From: Rhodospirillaceae bacterium | Lineage (GTDB): Bacteria > Pseudomonadota > Alphaproteobacteria > MPNO01 > UBA2964 | Assembly (NCBI GenBank): GCA_018660305.1 | Contig: JABJKO010000250.1 | Span: 1 to 12,500 of the forward strand | Reading direction: 5' to 3' | Length of the DNA: 12,500 nt | Shown here: one piece after another, positions 7,270-12,500 of the stretch | Position numbering within the stretch: the stretch's first letter is position 1 | Layout: the number at the start of each line of letters is the position of its first letter | Notes under the pieces: generated by a model | Seen by the model: only the letters and a program-made list of their open reading frames with translations | Database searches by the model: none | Told to the model about the DNA's origin: nothing | Translations under genes and position numbers: made by a program

Positions 7270-9660
7270 ATGAGCTCATATTTAGGGCACCTCAGGCGCG
7301 AACTCGCCCAGTTTGTGCGGCGAAGGATTGCTAAACCCGATCCTCCCTACAAGGCTGATTTTTCCGATGCGGCATTCTATGGGTCGTTTAGCGGTAGCGT
7401 TGGAACGCTGAATTCCGCGGCCCATGAGCATGCCGCTGGTAACAGAGCGTCGGCACGGGACCAGCTGCTTGATTATTATAGAAATCGGAAGACACCGCGT
7501 TTTTTCATAGAGGTCGATCGGGTCGCGCCGCTGGCGGCTTTGGTCGCGGAGGCCCATCCGCAATGGAAAAGCGATGCCATAGGCGAATGGCACAAAATTC
7601 GGGCGGAGGGGCCGCCCATATACGGGCAGGCATTCACAAGCGCCGACAAGGACAATATTGATTGGCGGGCGGAGTCTCCGATTGTTGGCGGGGATGTTCT
7701 TTTTCCCGTGCGACCGCATAGATTTGGGTTTGTTCCGCGGCTGGCGCTTGCGGCCCATTACGGGGAGGAGACTCTGCCGTATCTGTTACGGGTTCTCCAG
7801 GGGTGGTCGGCATATGCCGCCGCGGAGCCTGCCTGGCCCTATATCAGCAATTTGGTCGTTCAATACCGTGGCATAGCCCTGGGCTGGGCCTGGCTATTTA
7901 TCGCGGGCTTGCCCGATGACATCGCTGACGAGAAGCGCGAGATCGAGTTCCTGATTTTAAAAATACTGCAGGAAGATGTTCGCTATCTGTCCAACCGGAC
8001 GGGGGATTCTCATCCCAACAATCATCTTCTGGCGGATGGTTTTATAGGCTGGCTTCTTGCAACGACATTTCCCGAATTCTCGGTGTCGTCCATGCTCCTT
8101 GAGCGCAGCAACGCGGTTATCGAGACCGAACTGGCCCGCCAGACCTATGATGACGGCACGAGTTTCGAGCATTCGGTCCATTATCATGAAATGGGCTGTG
8201 AGATGGTAGCTGCCCACATACTGATTTGCCGCTGTAATGGAATCGAACCGGGAAATGGAAACCCCGAAAGATTCGCCAAGATGCTTCGCTTTCAGGCGGC
8301 GATGGGAGGCGTCGAAGGGACGCCTCTTCCCGTGGGTGACGCAACCGAAGACCCTCTATTTCCCCTCGATGCCGGGCATGGCTGGGGAACAGGTGCGTTG
8401 CGAGAGCTCTACCGAACGCTCTTTGAGCCCGCTATGGAACCCACGCACCCCGACAATCCGGCCATAGAGCGGGCTTTCTGGCTGCTGGCGGGCGACCTTG
8501 CAGATCCGCCATCCCAATGTATGCCGGCCAAAAATTTTCAAGCGTTCGAACAGGGTGGGTTTTATGTCTTCTCCGACGCGAAGCGGGACAGCAGGATGAT
8601 TTTTCGGACGGGTCCTGCCGCCGATGTCGAGCTAATGGCAGGACATATGCATGCCGATATTCTGAGTATCTGCTTCAGCCAGTCCGGTTCGCCGGTCATC
8701 GTCGATCCCGGTACATACAGCTATCGGAGTGACCCCGGCAAATGGCCTGAGAATACATCGGCATGGCGATATCACTTCATGGGACCGAGCGCCCATAGTG
8801 GTTTGGTAATCTCCGACGAAGATCCGCTGTCTGAGCTGCTCGGTGATTTCAGAGACAGCAAGACATCAACCCGGGTGAAACAAACCCGCTGCCACTCGTC
8901 GGGCAGTCTCTCCTGGGCAGAGGGTATGAATGTCGGGGACACGCTCTACGCCGGTCATCGGCGCGGTGGGTTCCATGTTCAGGGGGCCTATTGGCTTGTT
9001 TACGATTTCATACCGCCGGGTCTGGAGGGCAGGGAAGTCAATCTGGGACTTCAATTCAGCGCGGATACCGAGGTGGATATTGCCCATGATCGTATGGCTG
9101 TCGCGACGACCAAGGAACAAATCCTGAATCTGGCCTGGAATGAGGGTCTTGAAATGGGAGCGTTGATAAAGGGCAGTATCAATCCGACGTCAGGCTGGGT
9201 AGCCCCCCGTTACGGTGTTGTAGACCCGGCCCCCTATTTGCGGTTCGACATCCACCGTTCGGTGGTCCCCGCTGCCATCGTCTATTCAGCCGGTCAAAGG
9301 GCCGGGGCCGCCCTTTCGTTGAAGACCCTGTCTCTCGATAACGGGGGATTTGGGTTTGCCGTTAGCACGGGTGAGGGCGTTGACTACCTTCTATGGCAGG
9401 CGGGAGAGAGGGCAACATTATCTTCCACCTGCGGCATCAGTTTTGAGGCGGAGTGCCTTTGGCTACGTACTCAGAACAATATTCCCACGGAACTCCGTTG
9501 GATCGGTGGAAAACACCTGGCCTGGGAAAAGGCCGGTCTCGAAGTTTCCGCCCCTGAAATCATCGACGGGATATCCGTGCGTTTTTCGGTCTCGGGAGAC
9601 CATGCGGTGGAGTCGTCGGGCCCGGTTCCGGCCATACGCCTGGATGGGCTTAGGGCCTGA
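7270..9660 (+). CDS. Heparinase II/III-family protein, no visible signal peptide
   Basis: A 796-residue protein of the heparinase II/III/alginate-lyase superfamily, which cleaves uronate-containing polysaccharides by beta-elimination. An alpha-helical (alpha/alpha toroid) N-terminal half carries HPNNHLLADG (248-257) and DDGTSFEHSVHYHEMG (about 295-308), matching the family's NHLL and DG.xFE.S..YH motifs. The beta-sandwich half has GHMHADILS (458-466), DPGTYSY (479-485) and YHFMGPSAHSGLVI (501-514), matching the family's GHxHAD, DPGTYSY and RN/YF..AHN motifs. The usual AHN is AHS here. The N-terminus MSSYLGHLRRELAQFVRRR is basic and lacks a hydrophobic core, so cytoplasmic or atypical location is suggested. 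ATG 7270 has no strong Shine-Dalgarno. Its place between a flippase and a methyltransferase-kinase suggests a role in glycan synthesis or turnover. The substrate is unknown. Confidence 0.85.
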   Translation: MSSYLGHLRRELAQFVRRRIAKPDPPYKADFSDAAFYGSFSGSVGTLNSAAHEHAAGNRASARDQLLDYYRNRKTPRFFIEVDRVAPLAALVAEAHPQWKSDAIGEWHKIRAEGPPIYGQAFTSADKDNIDWRAESPIVGGDVLFPVRPHRFGFVPRLALAAHYGEETLPYLLRVLQGWSAYAAAEPAWPYISNLVVQYRGIALGWAWLFIAGLPDDIADEKREIEFLILKILQEDVRYLSNRTGDSHPNNHLLADGFIGWLLATTFPEFSVSSMLLERSNAVIETELARQTYDDGTSFEHSVHYHEMGCEMVAAHILICRCNGIEPGNGNPERFAKMLRFQAAMGGVEGTPLPVGDATEDPLFPLDAGHGWGTGALRELYRTLFEPAMEPTHPDNPAIERAFWLLAGDLADPPSQCMPAKNFQAFEQGGFYVFSDAKRDSRMIFRTGPAADVELMAGHMHADILSICFSQSGSPVIVDPGTYSYRSDPGKWPENTSAWRYHFMGPSAHSGLVISDEDPLSELLGDFRDSKTSTRVKQTRCHSSGSLSWAEGMNVGDTLYAGHRRGGFHVQGAYWLVYDFIPPGLEGREVNLGLQFSADTEVDIAHDRMAVATTKEQILNLAWNEGLEMGALIKGSINPTSGWVAPRYGVVDPAPYLRFDIHRSVVPAAIVYSAGQRAGAALSLKTLSLDNGGFGFAVSTGEGVDYLLWQAGERATLSSTCGISFEAECLWLRTQNNIPTELRWIGGKHLAWEKAGLEVSAPEIIDGISVRFSVSGDHAVESSGPVPAIRLDGLRA

Positions 9661-9847
9661 AAAATCAGTGAATTAGCAGATTATCTCACCGGCTTGTTCG
9701 CAAATGGCGGAATTTCGGGAAAAATTAACGTGAGTGGTCCTGAATTGGGTCCGGCGGGTTAGGGGAATATCAGGAACTTCTGGCTAAATTTTCCCACCAA
9801 AGAGCCATTTTGAAGCCAAACATAAATTAGTTGGATCGGTCAGTACG
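9661..9847 (+). other. Intergenic gap before the methyltransferase-kinase gene
   Basis: 187 non-coding bases. I see no small gene and no strong terminator. A poor promoter-like pair, TTGGGT (9745-9750) with a 17-base spacer to TATCAG (9768-9773), is the best I could find and is not convincing. The Shine-Dalgarno region of the downstream gene is also weak. Confidence 0.3.
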
Positions 9848-11968
9848 ATGAAAAACCTCGCAGTGGAGCCCCAAGCGTCGGAAATAGAGCCGCGGCAGCC
9901 GCCGGTGACAGCTTTGACAGAACTATGCTGCCCCAATTGCTGTGGATCACGTTTAATGGCATCGGGCAGTGGCTTCAAATGCGAGGGATGCGACAACGAA
10001 TTCCCCGTCAATGACGGGATTATTGACCTGAGGACCAGCCGGTTCGACTACAGCTTCAACCCTGTTTCCCATGACAAAATGGCTAATTTGATTGCCGACA
10101 TGGATAAAGGGCCGTTCCATGAAACGATTCACAAATTTCTTGATGGGCTGAAATTCAACAATTTCGATAGTTGGATTGATAACCTCGTCACAGATGGCCG
10201 TTACGCCTGGAAGCTGTTTCTGGACCTCAATCCGGATGCGCAAATCCTTGATTTAGGATGCGGTCTTGGGAACCTGACTCATAATCTGGCGCCCCATGTC
10301 GGCAAAGCCTATGCAATGGATCTGACCGTCGATCGGCTGCAATTTGCGTCCAAAAGATTCGAACTCTTCAACGCGAACGATGATGTCACCGTCATCGCCG
10401 GTGGCGACAGCAGCTTTTTGCCTTTCCCCGATGATTCTCTCGATCTGGTCGTTTTGTCCGGTGTGCTGGAGTGGGTCGGCGAGGGCGACATGACGCCCTA
10501 TAGCGAAGGCAGCAAAGGCAGCCGATTGCTTCGAATGCTCACCAGCCCCTTTGGTGACAATAGTCCCCGGAACATCCAGTTGAAATTCCTGTCGGAAATC
10601 CGGCGCATTCTGAAGAAGGACGGCCGGCTCTTTGTTGGAATCGAGAACCGGCTGAACTACGAATATTTGTTCGATCGGGCGGATCATCATTCCGGTCTCA
10701 GGTTTGGATCCCTGCTGCCTCGGTTCCTGGCCAATTTGTACTCGATCGTGAAATCTCATAACGCGTATCGCACATATACCTACTCGATCCCGGGATACAA
10801 AAAGCTTTTCGCTGAGGCGGGTTTCCCGTCCTCCGAATTTCTTGGTTTGTTCAAGGGGTATAGCGAGCTCGAAGAAATAGTGCCGGTGGAAATTCAGTGT
10901 TCGCACTGGAAGGGTACGGAGCCGGAAACGCTGAAAGAAAAAATAAAGCGGTATAAGCTGTTTGTTCCGGCCTACGGAATCATTACCGGGGCGAGCCCAT
11001 CTCAGGGGTCGTCCCTGCAGGACAGAATTCTCCAGGGCGTGAACAGTACATTGTCGAACACGCTTGGTGAGGGAGCCCTGTCCGTTGACCGCTACCGTAT
11101 CAGCGCGAAGGAGAAGCTGCTTATTTCAGGATCGTTTGCAGCGCAGGACGTGATGGTCCGGCTGCCGGTTAATGAAGCGGCGCAAAAGAGCGAAGAGCAA
11201 AATTGCAGGACGCTCCAGTTTCTGAATGCCAATGATTCCGTCAGAGGTTTCGTGCCTCGACAGCTGGGAACGGGTGAGCACAATAAGTTACCCTATTTCA
11301 TCGAGACGTATCGCCCGGGCGTGCCGCTTTTTGACATACTGAAGCGTAACGGCCGTACGTCTTTGCTGGATAAGATATCTGGCGTTCTGGAAAGCCTGAA
11401 TACGTCCGACAAGGCATCGGCGCCGATACCGCTGGAAAACGCCTCCTATGAGGCTCTGGTGCAGGGTCCCTTGGATCTCTTATGTCAGTTCATCGAAGAT
11501 GAAGACTGCCAGCGTGCCGTTGGGGATTATTTCCAGGGTAAGTTCCATGGGCTTCCCGTATCCCTGGGATTGCTTCATGGCGATTTCGGTATGCGCAATA
11601 TCCTGTCGGACGGCGGGAATATCACCGGTCTGATTGACTGGGAAAATTCAACGACTGAAGGGCTGCCTGTCCTGGACAGCATAAATTATCTGGTCAGCGC
11701 CCAGCTTGCTTTCGGTGGTATAGATAGCGCTCAGCAGATCGTCCAATTACTCGCATCTGGTTCCTGGCCGGAAGAGGCTGAAACAAAGTTCCTGACCGAT
11801 GCCTGCCAGCGTTGGGGCTTCAGCCCTGACATGCATAAACCGCTTGTGTTCCTGAACTGGTTGAGAAATACCGCTCATCAGCTGAGATTCTCGCTGGCTT
11901 ATAATCCGTATCGGATCGAGGCAGAGATCAAACCGGTTCTGAAATCGATTTCAGAACAATCCCTCTAA
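9848..11968 (+). CDS. Trm112-like zinc ribbon + SAM methyltransferase + APH-type kinase fusion
   Basis: A 706-residue protein with three recognisable parts. Residues about 24-60 are a Trm112-like zinc ribbon with C28-x2-C31 and C45-x2-C48 followed by FPVNDGIIDL. Residues about 110-290 are a class I SAM-dependent methyltransferase with ILDLGCGLGN (133-142) and the strand-4 motif DLVVLSGVLEW (199-209). Residues about 414-690 are an aminoglycoside-phosphotransferase (PF01636-type) kinase fold. It has an N-lobe strand DVMVRLP (R438 at the usual Lys/Arg position), catalytic loop HGDFGMRN (577-584, D579 and N584) and metal-binding IDWE (D597). Both active sites look intact. The likely role is methylation and phosphorylation of a small molecule or glycan end; the substrate is unknown. 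Context with a flippase favours surface glycan modification. The ATG at 9848 has a weak Shine-Dalgarno. Confidence 0.85.
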   Translation: MKNLAVEPQASEIEPRQPPVTALTELCCPNCCGSRLMASGSGFKCEGCDNEFPVNDGIIDLRTSRFDYSFNPVSHDKMANLIADMDKGPFHETIHKFLDGLKFNNFDSWIDNLVTDGRYAWKLFLDLNPDAQILDLGCGLGNLTHNLAPHVGKAYAMDLTVDRLQFASKRFELFNANDDVTVIAGGDSSFLPFPDDSLDLVVLSGVLEWVGEGDMTPYSEGSKGSRLLRMLTSPFGDNSPRNIQLKFLSEIRRILKKDGRLFVGIENRLNYEYLFDRADHHSGLRFGSLLPRFLANLYSIVKSHNAYRTYTYSIPGYKKLFAEAGFPSSEFLGLFKGYSELEEIVPVEIQCSHWKGTEPETLKEKIKRYKLFVPAYGIITGASPSQGSSLQDRILQGVNSTLSNTLGEGALSVDRYRISAKEKLLISGSFAAQDVMVRLPVNEAAQKSEEQNCRTLQFLNANDSVRGFVPRQLGTGEHNKLPYFIETYRPGVPLFDILKRNGRTSLLDKISGVLESLNTSDKASAPIPLENASYEALVQGPLDLLCQFIEDEDCQRAVGDYFQGKFHGLPVSLGLLHGDFGMRNILSDGGNITGLIDWENSTTEGLPVLDSINYLVSAQLAFGGIDSAQQIVQLLASGSWPEEAETKFLTDACQRWGFSPDMHKPLVFLNWLRNTAHQLRFSLAYNPYRIEAEIKPVLKSISEQSL

Positions 11969-11993
11969 TAGCCGGTCGGCGCCGGGGGCTATT
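11967..11993. terminator. Bidirectional hairpin containing both convergent stop codons
   Basis: AATAGCC (11967-11973) and GGCTATT (11987-11993) form a perfect 7-base-pair stem around a 13-base GC-rich loop. It overlaps the TAA of the upstream fusion gene and the TAG of the minus-strand gene. No T-tract follows on either side, so termination is only a candidate role. Confidence 0.4.
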
Positions 11994-12500
11994 CCTCTGA
12001 GGTCCGTGCGGATCTCAGCATGAAAGCGGGAACATGAGAGCCCATCCCCAGAACGGGTTTCGTGTCGGAATTTTCCTTCCGGCTTTGCCGGGGTCTTCTG
12101 GGTTTTTGCTCCGCGCTGGGTTGGGCCCTTTGAGGCTTCTGTTCCGTTGATTTTATGTCCACCGGTTTTGCTTCGATCGGTTTTGCTTCAATCGGTTTTG
12201 CTTCAATCGGTTTTGCTTCGATCGGTTTTGCTTCGATCGGTTTTGATTCGATCGGTTTATCGGCGCCATAGACTTTAGCGGGACCGTCCGAAGTGCGTTT
12301 TCTGGCCGGCCGTTTTGCCGGCCTCTTCGCGGGGCCTTTGCTCCGACCTCTCCCGCGGCGGGGAGGGGGGGCGTCGCTCATGTCCGCGCTATCGACACCA
12401 TCTACGGTGATCGGAGTGATGTCATTGCCGATGAATCTGACCACGGCATCCAGAAATTTGGCGTCTTCGGGTGTCGCGATGGTAAGGGCCCGGCCTTTCC
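11989..12500 (-). CDS. C-terminal end of a probable DEAD-box RNA helicase (5' end outside window)
   Basis: The frame is open to the right edge, so only the last 169 residues are visible. The first visible residues, KGRALTIATPEDAKFLDAVVRFIG, match the end of the second RecA-like domain of DEAD-box ATP-dependent RNA helicases, where a G.A.T...PED..+...IE..iG pattern is common. The remainder is a low-complexity basic tail: PPPRRGRGRSKGPAKRPAKRPARKR, then KPIE(A/S) pentapeptide repeats, then another Lys/Arg/Gln/Pro-rich stretch. Such tails in bacterial DEAD-box proteins bind RNA. A GTG at 12444 is in frame but is internal to the conserved helicase segment and should not be used as start. The family call rests on about 30 residues, so it is likely but not certain. 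Confidence 0.72.
   Translation of the reverse strand, partial: KGRALTIATPEDAKFLDAVVRFIGNDITPITVDGVDSADMSDAPPPRRGRGRSKGPAKRPAKRPARKRTSDGPAKVYGADKPIESKPIEAKPIEAKPIEAKPIEAKPIEAKPVDIKSTEQKPQRAQPSAEQKPRRPRQSRKENSDTKPVLGMGSHVPAFMLRSARTSEE
12164..12253 (-). repeat. Six-copy 15-base tandem repeat encoding KPIEA units
   Basis: On the plus strand the unit GGTTTTGCTTCGATC is repeated six times head to tail (12164, 12179, 12194, 12209, 12224, 12239). Copies differ by only one base: A for G in copies 2 and 3, and A for C in copy 6, which changes KPIEA to KPIES. A partial unit continues to about 12259. It lies in the disordered tail of the helicase gene and keeps frame because the unit is 15 bases. Confidence 0.95.

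Noticed and set aside
9738..9775. TCCTGA-N26-TCAGGA dyad downstream of the heparinase-like gene
   Set aside because: The arms are only 6 bases with a long spacer, they do not extend, and there is no T-tract, so chance is the simpler explanation.
10253..10906. A 217-codon minus-strand open frame opposite the methyltransferase domain
   Set aside because: It lies wholly antisense to well-conserved methyltransferase sequence, with no domain signature or ribosome binding site.
12164..12253. Repeat array considered as CRISPR
   Set aside because: Units are 15 bases, directly adjacent with no spacers, and in frame within a protein tail, so it is a coding minisatellite.
12442..12444. GTG as start of a small basic repeat protein
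   Set aside because: The frame continues upstream to the window edge with helicase-like residues GRALTIATPEDAKFLDAV, so this codon is internal.

Overview
The window (about 57% GC by eye, with dense, tightly packed genes) looks like chromosome from an alphaproteobacterium, probably Rhodospirillales-like. This rests on protein style and on the suf gene order, not on any marker gene. It holds nine genes: seven complete ones, plus one cut by the left edge and one cut by the right edge.

Positions 1-2410 (+ strand) are the distal half of a SUF iron-sulfur cluster assembly operon: sufS (5' end outside the window), a SufU-type scaffold/sulfur-transfer gene, sufT (DUF59/MIP18 family) and an A-type Fe-S carrier. 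The genes overlap by 4 bases or lie 10-14 bases apart, and the carrier's Shine-Dalgarno sequence overlaps the sufT stop codon. SufS removes sulfur from cysteine, SufU accepts or scaffolds it, SufT acts in cluster maturation and the A-type protein delivers clusters. The sufBCD genes would be expected to the left.

Positions 2447-4678 (- strand, convergent with suf) encode a large membrane protein with a C-terminal spermidine-synthase-like domain. It is divergent from a PaaY-like gamma-carbonic-anhydrase/hexapeptide protein (4917-5528, +). The 238-base gap between them contains several short dyads but no convincing promoter.

Positions 5663-11968 (+) carry three large genes that look like a surface-glycan module: a Wzx/WzxC-type flippase, a heparinase II/III-family protein without a visible signal peptide, and a 706-residue fusion of a Trm112-like zinc ribbon, a SAM methyltransferase and an aminoglycoside-phosphotransferase-type kinase. 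The last protein resembles WbdD, the kinase-methyltransferase that caps O-antigen chains, in its domain logic and length. This fusion and its neighbours are the most interesting part of the window. There are no glycosyltransferases or polymerase here.

Positions 11989-12500 (- strand) are the 3' end of what is probably a DEAD-box RNA helicase. Its basic tail carries a 15-base tandem repeat encoding KPIEA units. The helicase and the fusion gene converge on a small hairpin that includes both stop codons. I see no tRNA, rRNA, insertion sequence, integrase or CRISPR array.
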